This document shows, piece after piece, positions 11,027-21,388 of a stretch of 64,000 nt of DNA. How positions within the stretch are numbered: position 1 is the first letter of the stretch; each line of letters starts with the position of its first letter. Below the pieces are notes generated by a model. It searched no databases, was not told the origin of the DNA, and saw nothing but the letters and a program-made list of their open reading frames with translations. Both the position numbers and the translations under genes were made by a program. The stretch is from Nemophila menziesii (Eukaryota > Streptophyta > Magnoliopsida > Boraginales > Hydrophyllaceae): contig JARWIR010000021.1 in assembly GCA_029959085.1 (NCBI GenBank), positions 24,019,620 to 24,083,619 of the forward strand, in the 5' to 3' direction.

Positions 11027-11043
11027 ATACTTGTGTGCACTTA
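11027..11043 (+). repeat. Inverted repeat arm, left
   Basis: ATACTTGTGTGCACTTA is exactly complementary to 12936-12952. A second block (TCCTTTAT plus TTAAAAACACTT, about 11055-11078) also matches the inverse of about 12846-12870. The pair may be decayed ends of an element of about 1.9 kb, or two inverted copies of one repeat. Confidence 0.6.
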
Positions 11044-11169
11044 CAATAATTATGTATCCTTTATTTAAAAACACTTTTTTTATATATTTTTTTGTCACGT
11101 CACTTTTGTTATCTTAAAAAAAAAGTGTTTGTTATTTTTTTTGACAAAAGAAAGCTTTAGACCTCCTAT

Positions 11170-11560
11170 ATATTCTCATACGATGTTAATCCGATTGAAC
11201 TCATTGATCGTTGAGGTTATTGCAAACCCTCGTGTTCTAAGTGCTCCGTGTCTGACATTCTTTGCAAATTTGTCCACCTCAGCGTTCAACCTTCATGGAA
11301 TATATTTGAAGGTGATCCAGTCATCATCGGCCATCTGGCGAATACGTCTAATATCGGTTGGATTTTCTAACTTACTACTGACACCTTCCTAATACCTTGT
11401 ATAAGTTCAAGGTTATCTGATAGTATTGTCTTGTCTTCCTGTGGGAATTCCTTGCATCTGGATGTCGCTTTCATTACTGCTATTTTTCTCCTTCTAAATT
11501 GGATCACATATTATAGTTTCTTTTGTTTCAACTCTGGTTCACGTGGTCTTGTGGAATTGT
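11170..11560 (-). pseudogene. LINE RNase H domain relic
   Basis: On the minus strand, frame fragments read like the C-terminal RNase H (RVT_3) domain of plant LINEs. They include a SDNLELIQGI-like segment holding one catalytic Asp, and a tail with ADDDWITFKYIP and RLNAEVDKFAKN. Several frameshifts are needed to connect them. The domain removes RNA from RNA/DNA hybrids. It is on the same strand as LINE-B but in the wrong order to be its 3' end without rearrangement. Confidence 0.55.
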
Positions 11561-13284
11561 AATATTCTAATTCTTGTTTCCTCATATGAATTAGATGCAT
11601 CACATAAAAAATAATCGATGTCTTTGTCTCTATTGTTGCCTCTTCTTGAAAAGTCTCCGCCCTTGTTATAGTATGTGGTGTTGTAGCTGTCCATTGAGCT
11701 CCATAAAATTATTTCATTAGATTTTTTATTTCCTTTTCAATTTTTTTTAAATAATATAAACATATACAAACTATTTTCTTTCTTAAATAGAGAATACTAG
11801 AATATTATTTTCCAATAAATAAATCGATTATAACTTTTGTGTATAAAAAAATTAAATGGGTACTTTCATTTATAAATACTCATGACATATGCCTAGTGAG
11901 GGGTAATATTTACTTTTCATTATTACAATCAGATATACTTCAATACGTTCGTATTTCTCCCTCAATCTAATACTGATTTAAGCATCAGGGTGTCATCATG
12001 AGGTACCCTCTTTATGGTCCCTGAGCTTTTGGCTGATTACACGTATTTAAATTCAAACAACAACATGCTCAAGCAACCATGATATCATCTACCTTTGGAG
12101 CATTGACATCGAGACTCACCAATTTATACATTCTTATTGGTAGGGAATTCACGCTCTATCAACGAGTATATGTTATTGTCTTTCTACTATATCTAAGTTA
12201 TATTCTTGACTAGATTGTGATTTAGATAGTGATGAATGAATTGGTCGATTAAAATTATCTAGTGGTTAAGGGTTGTTTTTACTCTAAACTATGGTAGGGG
12301 AACCTCTTGCAAAAATGTGAACTATTCATGTTTTTTTAGATTGCTTTTCTAGTGATCCTTTTCTCCTTGGCCGATTAGACGTATTGGCTTATGTGTTATA
12401 CTGGTATGTTTTTCTATCGAAACGTGATATGCATGTACGTTTTGAAGGATACTCTAATAATTTTTTTGGGTAGGGATATGACATGATTCTCGGTTGGCTA
12501 TCGTACATCCTCAGTGGGGTGTCTAAATGTTTTCCAAGGATTGTCGAGTATCTAGGTTGTCTTTTTTGGTCAGGGGTATATCTTAGACAGTATTCATGGT
12601 GTAGCATACCCAAATCTATCAATTGTAATAAAAAGATTTTTTTTTTATTTTATATAAAAACTAAAATATTGGTAATATTTTCAAAAAATCTAATTACTTT
12701 TATACACAAAGGTTTTAATTGATTTATTTGCTGAAAACGAATAGTTCATTATTTTCTATTTTAAAAAAAATCACTTTCATATTATTATATTACATAAAAA
12801 AACTCTTAAATAGAAAATTAAAATTGTACTATTTATATATATAAGTGTTTTTAAGGACATAAAGGATCCAAAAAAATTGTAACTTATAAGATAAATTATT
12901 AAAATAATATTAAAACGATTTTCAGTGTTGTAGTATAAGTGCACACAAGTATTTCCCCAGTCCAGGAGTCGTTGAGTCACGGGATCTTTTTCTATACAAT
13001 CGTAATGGCACTCCAACGGTACTTAAAGGAAACAAAGTACGTATGAGGAAGATGGAGATGGAGAAAGGTAATGGATGGGCTGAGTCATGTCTCCAATGTT
13101 TTGTTTGGGCCTGGCGGGTCAATGTTGTGTATACTTTGAAATTCTAGATGTCAACTACTCAGGAGTTTAAGAGTCAAATAAAAAGTAACATACTTAGGCC
13201 TCGACTCAAGATGGGCATGATTTAGTGGGGGTGGGGTCACCAGAGACGAAGGGATATGTGGACTGTCCCCAAGACGTACGACGA
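11561..13284. other. AT-rich stretch without recognised gene
   Basis: No domain is visible on either strand. The right-hand inverted arm lies at 12936-12952. The last 300 bp (about 12990-13284) may be the spacer or ORF1 remnant before LINE-C ORF2, but I cannot recognise ORF1. Confidence 0.4.
12936..12952 (-). repeat. Inverted repeat arm, right
   Basis: Exact complement of 11027-11043. Confidence 0.6.
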
Positions 13285-14010
13285 CTATTGATGAATTTGT
13301 TGGTTTGGAATTGTCAAGGAGTGTGTGCACCCTTGACAAGACATGTATTTAATACATTAATTACATAGCACATTTCGTCTATTATATGTTTGTTTGAAAC
13401 CATGTCAACACTTACCATATGATAATCATCTTACTTATGACCCTACTGGAACTGCCTTACATTCTAGGGGTATTTTATTACTCTAACAGGATTTCTTGAA
13501 TTTTAGTATCGCTCACATTAATCATAGTATCATCTACCAAATTAATGATATCAATTTCCCATATTACCTTGTTTGTATCCATTCCCATGCTTATTATAAA
13601 AACCGACTACCTGATTACTACGAACTGAGAAAGTGGAAAGAAACCCACAATGATCCTTGAGTTATTATTGGAGACTTTATTCTGAACTCAGTGTAAAAAT
13701 ATAGTCGTACCCCCGCTATCCCCTAACACATCCTTATGTTAAGTACTTTATCGCTTCTAACTCTTCATTTGAATTAAAATCTTATGGGAATTTTTACACT
13801 TGGACTAATCGCTGTATGTACAATGAACTTGTTAAGACAAATATTGATCATGTATTTGCGAGTACATACTGGAGTGCTCAAATCCCAAATACGGTGGTCT
13901 GTGAACCTGGACAGTTGGGTCTGACCACTCTTCATTCGTACTTCTCATGAATAGTCTTATTGCAAAGTTTGAAAGTTTTTTTTAACTTGAAACACTCTGG
14001 ATGGACCACT
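13285..14010 (+). pseudogene. LINE-C endonuclease relic
   Basis: It begins with the family's typical ORF2 start, a Trp-Asn-Cys-x-Gly motif (LVWNCQGVC, about 13300). It continues with an ET motif, a GDF motif near 13670, and a YTWTNR-like block followed by N-x-DHVFAS and W near 13795-13870, which are the conserved parts of the apurinic-type endonuclease that makes the first nick. Frameshifts and stops are frequent. Confidence 0.75.
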
Positions 14011-14038
14011 CAGTATGTAGGACATTGATACAAGAAGC

Positions 14039-15040
14039 ATGGGAAAGCTTGGAGTAGTTGAGTTGATGGATATCTTTCTGGACAAGCATAATGAAACTTT
14101 GACGGCACTTAAAATATGGAGTAAACACACATTCTTGAAGAACAAGATGTGTATTAAGGAAATAGAAAAAGAGCTGACCAAAATCAATAGTGTGACCTAC
14201 TCACAGAGATCTCAGAACAAGGGAAAGATTATTCGAGCTCAACTACACATTTGTGGAGCAGCGAAGAGAAATACTGGGCCAATAGGGCAAGACAAGACTG
14301 GATTAACTTTGGTGATAAAAAAACGAAATATTTATTTGCTATTGCGACTCAAAGAATAAATCACAACAGAATCCTTAGTATCAAGGATGGCGCAAGAAAC
14401 TGGACGAATTCTACTAAAGCTATCAATTCTAACTTTTCACATTTTAACGAAGAACTCTTTGCTGACAAAAGATGATCTAAGATGCAAGAGTCAGTAAAAT
14501 ATATTACGCCTAAACTGAAGGATTACATAAACTAGATGCTCAACCGTATCCCGGATATGGAAGAGGTTAGGAAAGTCGTGTTTGACATGGGACATGGAAA
14601 AGCCCCAGGACCGGATAGACTAAACGGTATATTCTGTTGGGAATTTTGAGACATAATAAAAGATGACGTACTTTTAATGGTTAGAGACTTATATAATAAT
14701 AACATCTTTCTGGAATCACTAGATGAAACCTTGATAGCACTTGTGCCTAAAGGAGATATACAAGAAGGGTTGAGTGATTACATGCCTCTCTTGTGTTAAC
14801 TTCGGATATAAGATCATCTCAAAGATTCTGGATAATAGGTTGTAGGACTCATGAAATATATTACGGCGCCTCATCATATACTAAATGACATTCAATCCTA
14901 GACAATATTATCATTGCACAGGAAAATCATTCTACATGAAATGTAAATCAAGCGGAAACAACATATGGTGGCAGAAAAAAAGTGGATATGGAAAAAGCTT
15001 ACGATCAGGTAAGATGGGGTTTTCTTATTCTTATGCTCGA
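14039..15040 (+). pseudogene. LINE-C linker and reverse transcriptase N-terminal part
   Basis: A 106-codon open stretch (14039-14359) is the linker between endonuclease and RT. It has a Trp-rich segment (KEKYWANRARQDW-like in the overlapping frame). RT then begins near 14545, with the diagnostic GKAPGPD motif at about 14598-14625 followed by LIALVPKGD near 14735. E1 interrupts the RT at 15041, after the TSD CTCGA. Confidence 0.8.
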
Positions 15041-16571
15041 TGGTGGTGCCTAGGGTGTGATGAAAATAAGATTAAAATAAGCCAAGAAACTACGCACTCT
15101 CACCCTAGACAGGCACAGTACTGCAAGTATTACAGGACGTATGCAAGTTTTAGTTAGTAAGTTGAGTTCGTTCTCAGGGACTTAAGTGTGTTAATCGCGT
15201 GAGTAGGAATAACGAGTAAGAAGTAAATAATTAAAAGACAGAAAATTAAAGGGAACAGAATTTCAAAAATACTAAATTAAACTAGGAAAATAAAGACAAT
15301 AAAATAAAAGATAAGAAATATGAGATGAGAAGTATAGCTCAGGTTTTGCTAGTATGCACTAATCCTTCTAATTCTATCTATAAATCTAGTTAATAAGGGA
15401 GAATATTAGCTCTTGGTATACTTAGTCAGGATTCTAAATTCCCATACCTTAGACCTTGAGAGCGACTAAGGGGGCTACGGCACAACCAAGAAGTGTTTTA
15501 TCTTAGGGTTATCAAACGCCACTAAGGCCCTAAGCAAATACTGCAATCCTGGTGATATGGTGGTTAAAACAAACCCTAATGACTATCTAGTTAGAATCAT
15601 GTTTTGTCAGAACTAATATCGACACTAGACATTATGTGGTGGTTCAATAGTTAAACACCCTGTCAAGGAGACCATCTAACTACTATTAAAACAATCCTAA
15701 AGTGATCAGTTCTAGGAAAGACATTAAATCAAAACACATAAACAAATACTAAGTAAGAAGCTAATATCAGATTAAAACATATAATTCCCAAAGAAACTTA
15801 GATAGAATAATTAGAATTCATAGATTATACATATGAAAAACCCAAGCTATGGGGAGTTTAGTTCATACCTGAAGGAAATAAACTAAAAGAAATTACAAAA
15901 GACATCATCTTGCTCTCTACAATGACTAAGGAATAATATTAAGGTTTTTTCTAAGCAAGGATTAATAGGGTAGAATTACAAGTGATATAAGGGTGTATTT
16001 ATAGGTGTTTATAAGAACTAATTCGTTTTCTTGAGGAAGAGGTAAGGTATTGGACTTCTAGCACAACTCAAATTCGTATGGAAATAAAGATAAACACTGC
16101 TGGACCGTTTTGAGCATATCTTCTTCGTTATTGGTCGGTTTGAGCTCCATAAGATACCAAAAGAATCGTAACAGAATTATCTTTACCCTGGAAGAAGGAA
16201 ATTACCAAAATCGGCCTATTTCTTAGGTAAAAACGCACATCTTTAGACGTGTACTGCAGAATCCTAGATTAGGCAGCTTTTCCTTTTCCATCTTTTTAGC
16301 TTTTGTTTCCTTATCTTCAATTATCATGCAAATCTCTTTCCATAAGTTGTAATCTTTGACTTGGACTCTAATTAAGCTCCATAATTATCTTTAAAGCTAC
16401 ACACTAAATAAATAATTAAACCCAATATACTCTAAAAATAATAATTCTACAAATCAAGACTCAAAATAGGAAAGTGCACTATTTCTCAAGAAAATCGACA
16501 TTAATGACTACTAAATCACTAAAAATGATGTCTCATCCTAACATTAATCTATCACAAATGAGGAGACATCA
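15041..16571 (-). mobile_element. E1 3' LTR (group A)
   Basis: A 1531-bp LTR starting TGATGTCTCC (16571) and ending CACCA (15041) on the minus strand. The first 50 bases fold back on themselves (TGATGTCTCC with GAGACATCA). It matches 23396-25339 apart from the MITE. Confidence 0.93.
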
Positions 16572-18168
16572 AGACCCCCAACTCAAAGTTGTATCGTCCC
16601 GATACAATAAAGATAAAAACAAAGGGAAGTCTATAAATCCACACTTATAAAATTCTCAACACAATGGAAAACGCATAGCAGAATATATAGAATAAACCTA
16701 AAGCACATAACTCAGAAAATTTCATGCAATAATATTTATAAACTACATACCTGTACACTTCTCATATCCACAGTCAACACGGCTTGAATTCAAGATCAGA
16801 TTAGTTTCGCAATGTAAGAAGGATTGAGACTTTACTCAGTTCCCCAAGAGAGCTACAGATTGTTCATCGATTTTCACTAGCTTCAAAGATCCACTCAACT
16901 AATCTTTAATGGCTCAATCACTTCTCAATTACATAGCAAAGAATCAAAAGGTCTTTAAGGTTGTAATGTAGGCTTAGGGACGGTATGATAGTATATTTGG
17001 ATAATTTGGAGTGAGCTTTTTGGCTCTCTCCTCACTAGCCATCAACGAATCGCCCTAGAGCTTGAGTTACTCTCATAAAACGTTTCTCACTCAACCCAAT
17101 GAATTCCTTGATGCACAATTTAGCATCCCTAATAATCCAATTAAAGCTTAAGATGTTCACATAAAAATCCACTTTGCCGGTCCGAATATATATATTTTCT
17201 TTTCTTTTCAAATCAATTTCTTTTATAGCTATGACTCTCTTTTTAATGTTGAGATATCACGCTATTTTCTCATATATATATATATTTTTCTTTTAATGCC
17301 CTTGTTGGCAAAATTAGCTCGTAGCTTCTTTTTCATTCACTATTACCCCAGCAAAGGGTTACAATAAAAAATCTGTGAAACAACATCAATATAAAGCACA
17401 AAGCATAATTAATAAGCTCAAAAATCCCAACCCAATAACAATTCCCATAATGGTGGACCCACCACCCCAAACTCAAGCTCTAAAACAACTGTCTATGCAT
17501 CGCGATTCGAGTGCGGGTCATATGGAAAAGTCCTATAATCTAAAGGATATGGCTTGTAACGTGTTTCAATAAAAAGCTTTAGAAAGGCTAGAAGGGGATG
17601 AGAAGGATATAGCATATAAAATCAAAAATCACATGGTGAGAAGGTATAAAAAGGCTTCAAGGGCTTCAAAATATGAAAGAACCGCCTTAATCACTTTCTA
17701 CACTATGTAATTTCGTTATTTTCTTACCTTTAGCACTTTCATCAAATGGTTTTTCAACTATCTCGAATCTCACGGCCTACACACTTCTCAAGGTTCCCTG
17801 AGATCGAACATACTTTCTATCGCATTGCTCACTAATCTTTTCTTTACTATCAACGTGTGTTTTCCTGCAAATACTCCAAAGCATACAAAATACACAGCTC
17901 ATAAACATATTACTTACTATCATTAATCTACTGAGCTTATGCTTTCAAGCTATTAAACACACTCTACATCTGATTCCCATGTATCAAAAATTTTAATTTC
18001 ACCCAAAAACAGAAAAATGGAGATGAGAGACAATGAATCCCCACACCCCCAACTCAAAAATGAGCCATGTCCCCACGACTCGAAAAAGACTCGAAAAAAA
18101 GAAATTAAAATTAGCAGATAGACATATTTACAGAAATGGTAAGGAAGAAAGAGAACATACTCTCGAGG
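16572..18168 (-). other. E1 3' non-coding region with PPT
   Basis: About 1.6 kb without conserved ORF lies between ORF2 and the 3' LTR. The polypurine tract abuts the LTR (minus-strand TTGAGTTGGGGGTCT, 16572-16586). Two more copies of a TTGAGTTGGGG-like motif lie at about 17455-17475 and 18040-18055. The sequence is homologous to the regions at 29000-29965, 34889-36335, 49269-50832 and 63571-64000. Confidence 0.85.
18062..18081 (-). promoter_or_regulatory. Conserved hairpin after ORF2 (E1)
   Basis: On the minus strand an 8-bp stem GAGTCGTG, loop GGGA, and CATGGCTC (one mismatch and one wobble-like change against the perfect form). It is followed at once by a G-rich run. The same element occurs in all related copies in the window. 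Its role is unknown. Confidence 0.7.
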
Positions 18169-19371
18169 CTATTGCCTCGCATCATTGACATCCAAGGTTG
18201 GAATTGCTGGACCTTTCGTTAATTGCTCAAGGAGTTTCATGATGTGCACTTGATTAACGTTGATTTGTGCCACGTCATTGACTAAGGAAGTTTGAGCTGC
18301 TTCGAATTTCGTTAAACGCTCCTCCATCTTCTCTTGCCAATTTTGCTCCTTTTCTTCTTTCGAGACTTGCGTAGAACCTGCTCTTCAGAAGATATCCTTG
18401 ATCCAAGCATTATCAATATAACTCGCTTTAAACTCGAGTTTCTCTTCTTCACCCAATGTAACATTCGCTTTTCGCACAAGACACGTGATCATAGTTGGAA
18501 ATTTAACATTATAAACTGATTTAGGAGAGACCAAAAATCGTATCACCTCCTCATAGATCAACTGTGCCACATCAACTTCTTCTCCTCTCAAAATACAATC
18601 CAAAAGTAGAGCGTACTTCATAGTCACATCCAAAGTTCGTGTGTTTCCAAAGATATTAGGGACAAGGAAATTGTGCCAAATTCTTGCATCCGCTTGAAGA
18701 TATTTGTAAGGCCAAGGTGCCTTCAATTCTCCCTTATGTGATTGCACTTTCTCTTTGTCTAATATATGCTCAAAAAGTAATTCCTCATCAAATATTTTTC
18801 GTTTAGCAACCGCTTCTTCAAATTTGCAAAAACCTTTCAATTTCTTAAACTTGAAGTGGTTTCTAATCTCCTCAACTGTGAAATGAACTAGCTTTCCTCT
18901 AATCGGAACACAATTACTATCTCGGCTAAAGAGGCCTAAATAGAATTCCAAAACTAACTCATGACATAATTCAGAACGTCTTACCATGAACGTAGACCAA
19001 CCCAATTTCTCACCAAGCTCTAAGAATCTTGCATATTCTCCTGTACCAACTTCTTCCTTGAATACTTTCTCATAAGCAAAAGGTAGTTCTTTCAATTGTT
19101 TCTCAGCAGAAGTCTTCAGGGCCCTTGAAGTATCCTCTTTATCTTTGGGTGCAGGACCTTGTTGAGGTTGTGTTTTCTCCTTTGCATAAAAGTAAAGCTT
19201 TTTACCATTACGATCAAACAAAGGTATCCCACTCTTCTCAACTTTATCTTTACCCTTTGATTTAGAACTAGCACCTTTTTCAATTGATTTCTTCTTGTTT
19301 AAATCCAATCCCTTGTTACTCTTCACCTCCCTCTTGTTAGCTAAAATTGTTGTTCTATTAGTCATCTTCAA
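18169..19371 (-). pseudogene. E1 ORF2, plant transposon protein domain
   Basis: A 400-codon frame from ATG 19371 to a stop at 18169, broken by one in-frame TGA at 18385-18387. A basic Lys/Ser-rich N-terminus (about residues 1-60) precedes a domain resembling the 'putative plant transposon protein' family found downstream of pol in Athila-type elements. Visible motifs are LPFAYEKVF, LGWSTFMVRRSELC, FYLGLFSRDS, WPYKYLQADARIWHNF, RGEEVDVAQLIYEEV and ITCLVRKANV. After the TGA a coiled-coil-like tail (KEEKEQNWQEKMEERLTKFE) continues in frame. Its function is unknown, it is not a DDE transposase, and its position matches the env-like ORF. A TATA-like box lies 400 nt upstream. Confidence 0.8.
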
Positions 19372-19769
19372 TTAACCCCCAACTCAAAGCTTTAGCAACC
19401 CTTGAAATTTGAACTTGTGAATTAATGGTTGAACAAGATTGATTTGGCTTAGGATAGGTTAATTGATGATGAATATCTATGTGAGTAAGGTGGATTTGTA
19501 ATGGGTTGGCTTGGATTTAAGAAATTGTAGGATGAATTTTGAAAATTTGGCTCTTTGATTCTTCAATTTGGATGGATTTGGTAAGGATTGGGTGTTTGAT
19601 TCTCTCTTGTAATGATGTGGAGAGAAGGTTTGATGTGTTTTTCTTGATGATTGGGTAGTGTTTTGGTGATTGGTGAAGGTTTTGATGAGCTTCAATGGAG
19701 TTCGGAGAGTTTTGGAGAAGAGAAAGAGGTTTAAGGTTTAGTAAATTCGGAATAATAAGCTCAATACCT
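19372..19769 (-). other. E1 ORF2 leader, G-poor on the sense strand
   Basis: About 400 nt between the TATA-like box and the ORF2 start are rich in A, C and T and nearly free of G runs on the minus strand. It opens with CTTAAACCTCTTTCTCTTC-type pyrimidine sequence. The same leader occurs in E2, E3 and E4. It looks like an unstructured 5' UTR. Confidence 0.6.
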
Positions 19770-19777
19770 CTTTTATA
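19770..19777 (-). promoter_or_regulatory. Candidate internal TATA box for E1 ORF2
   Basis: TATAAAAG on the minus strand lies just downstream of the GC palindrome array and 399 nt before the ORF2 ATG. E2 and E3 have TTATAAG or TTTATAAG at the matching place. The promoter role is inferred from position and conservation. Confidence 0.55.
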
Positions 19778-19799
19778 ACTTGAAACCCTTTCTTTTCTC

Positions 19800-20175
19800 T
19801 CTGTGGCGGCTCGTGCGGACCATGGTGCGGACCATGGGGTGTACCGCGGGGTACACCGCAACTTCTGATGCTCGAAAAAAATTTCCTTCTGGATGATACC
19901 CGTGGTAGGACCCGTGGCACGTGTTTTTGAGCTGCGGACAATGGCGCGGTACACCGGAGGGTACCCCGCGCCTTCTGTAGCTTTCCACATCAAAATACCC
20001 GTAGACCTACCCCGTGGCACGCGTTTTTTGCCTGCGAACCATGGCGCGGTATAGGGGGTAGTCCGCGGGTCAATTTTTTCTCGGTTCTGGACACGACCCG
20101 TGGCTCCACCCGTGGAACAGGTTTTGACCCTGCGGACCAGGGCACGGACTTGGGGGTAGTCCGCGGGGGTCATTC
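19800..20175 (-). repeat. GC-rich palindrome array (E1)
   Basis: Three imperfect units of about 100 bp. Each has a GCGG-GGTACACCGC or related palindrome followed by a CCCGTGGCACGYG-TTTTTG block. A perfect G-box CACGTG lies at 19918-19923. The GC content is far above the neighbouring sequence. Homologous arrays lie in E2, E3 and E4 at the same position. Confidence 0.8.
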
Positions 20176-20395
20176 TTTTGCTCCGAAAATTTTTTCTCGC
20201 GTCCCTAACTCGATTTCTCCAATTCCTACACACCAAAAACACTAATACCTTTCTCAAATATGCATTATCAACTAAAAACAACTAAAATAAACTTAAAATA
20301 AAAACGTAAAAGACATGAAAACATAAAAAACTACGGGTTGTCTCCCGTACAGCATTTTTGTTTAACGTCTTTCAAAGTTAGACGTGTTACCTCTG

Positions 20396-20917
20396 TCAAG
20401 ATTTGCGAATATAGCCTCCCCAACAACGAGTAAGGCTATGAACGTCAACTAATCTGCGCTTGACCCCAGTTTTGGGGCGAATTTCTATCACCTTGGCTGA
20501 AACAACCTTAGTGACAATGAATGGTCCCATCCACAAATCTTTGAAATTTCGTGGCCTATTCTCGCGTTTGTGAGCTTTCCATAGAACTTCATGGCCAACC
20601 CCAAACTCAATGTTTGGCCCAGTATCCACAGGTTTTAAGTGGATCTCCTCAGGAGGGACTTTGTGATGTGAAAGGCTGTGGATGACAGGAACTGTGGCAT
20701 CTAACTTCCTCGGTTTCTTACCCAAGACATAGAAGGTCTCGGATACATTCTTTGCATGAAGGGTGATGGTCCCTTCTTGGAAGTTGATCACACTTTGACT
20801 TGTGGCCATGAAAGGCCGTCCAAGTATGATCGGAACCTGCTTATCTTCATCAAACTCAAGAATAACAAAGTCAGTAGGGATGGCGATATTACCTGGACGG
20901 ACTAAGACGTCCTCCAC
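20396..20917 (-). CDS. pol: E1 protease C-terminal part fused to integrase-like tail
   Basis: This 173-codon stretch continues the gag-protease frame after a nonsense codon. Its N-terminal half has the retropepsin hallmark VPIILGRPFMAT (flap and C-terminal strand region) with VINFQEGTITL. The last 65 residues read like the C-terminal end of a gypsy integrase: a VGHEVLW entry, WMGPFIV (GPF-x-V type) and a final VDVHSLTRCWGGY. No RT, RNase H or DDE core lies between, so the fusion is a large internal deletion. E3 and E4 share it. The integrase-tail assignment is from motif resemblance only. Confidence 0.65.
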   Translation of the reverse strand: MEDVLVRPGNIAIPTDFVILEFDEDKQVPIILGRPFMATSQSVINFQEGTITLHAKNVSETFYVLGKKPRKLDATVPVIHSLSHHKVPPEEIHLKPVDTGPNIEFGVGHEVLWKAHKRENRPRNFKDLWMGPFIVTKVVSAKVIEIRPKTGVKRRLVDVHSLTRCWGGYIRKS

Positions 20918-20923
20918 TGTTCC

Positions 20924-21370
20924 CTATGTCCTTTTAACTGAGTTGTCAGCAAACTGCAACTTCACTAGAGTTTTCTCTGATTTCTGAAGTCCAAGTCTCT
21001 CAAACACGGACTTAGGCATAAGATTCACACCAGAACCCACATCGTACATCGCTTTCACCTTGAGCATACCATGTAATTGAATAGGAAGGTTGAAACTTCC
21101 CGGATCTTTAAGCTTTGTTGGTAGCTCTCTCTCACTTCTCCTTGAAACCCTCAGGTTTTCTCTTGGGATCTCTACACTCACCTCCTTCACAGGAATAACT
21201 TGCGTATAAACTTGTTGCGGTGTAAGTCTCCTCTTCGCAATCTCAAGCATTTGGGCGTTGATATTTTCAGGTTGATACGCCTCTACAAATGTCTTGAGTA
21301 CCGTGTCATCCTTAGGATTTGTATCAGGAATAGTTGATGACACTGGTTGAACAATAGGTGGCGATTCCAC
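20924..21370 (-). CDS. pol: E1 protease N-terminal part
   Basis: 148 codons in the same frame as gag. The region contains LEIAKRRLTPQQV and the pre-protease LPTKLKDPGSFNLP. The active-site segment reads YDVGSGVNLMPKSVF where the family norm is CDLGASxNLMP, so Asp and Gly are kept but Ala is replaced by Ser. The aspartic protease would process the polyprotein. It is separated from gag by two adjacent in-frame stops (21386-21391), and a TAG at 20924-20926 replaces a Trp codon found in E3. Confidence 0.8.
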   Translation of the reverse strand: MESPPIVQPVSSTIPDTNPKDDTVLKTFVEAYQPENINAQMLEIAKRRLTPQQVYTQVIPVKEVSVEIPRENLRVSRRSERELPTKLKDPGSFNLPIQLHGMLKVKAMYDVGSGVNLMPKSVFERLGLQKSEKTLVKLQFADNSVKRT

Positions 21371-21388
21371 CTTCTCTTCTTCTTTCTA

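Noticed and set aside
18169..19371. ORF2 as a DDE transposase because of the family name 'plant transposon protein'
   Set aside because: No DDE motif is visible, and the ORF always lies inside an LTR element downstream of gag-protease. The name reflects database history.
19517..20281. 254-codon minus-strand open frame over the E1 palindrome array
   Set aside because: It is open because the array is GC-rich and has few stops. The protein is a low-complexity Arg/Pro/Thr repeat with no homologue at the same place in E2-E4.
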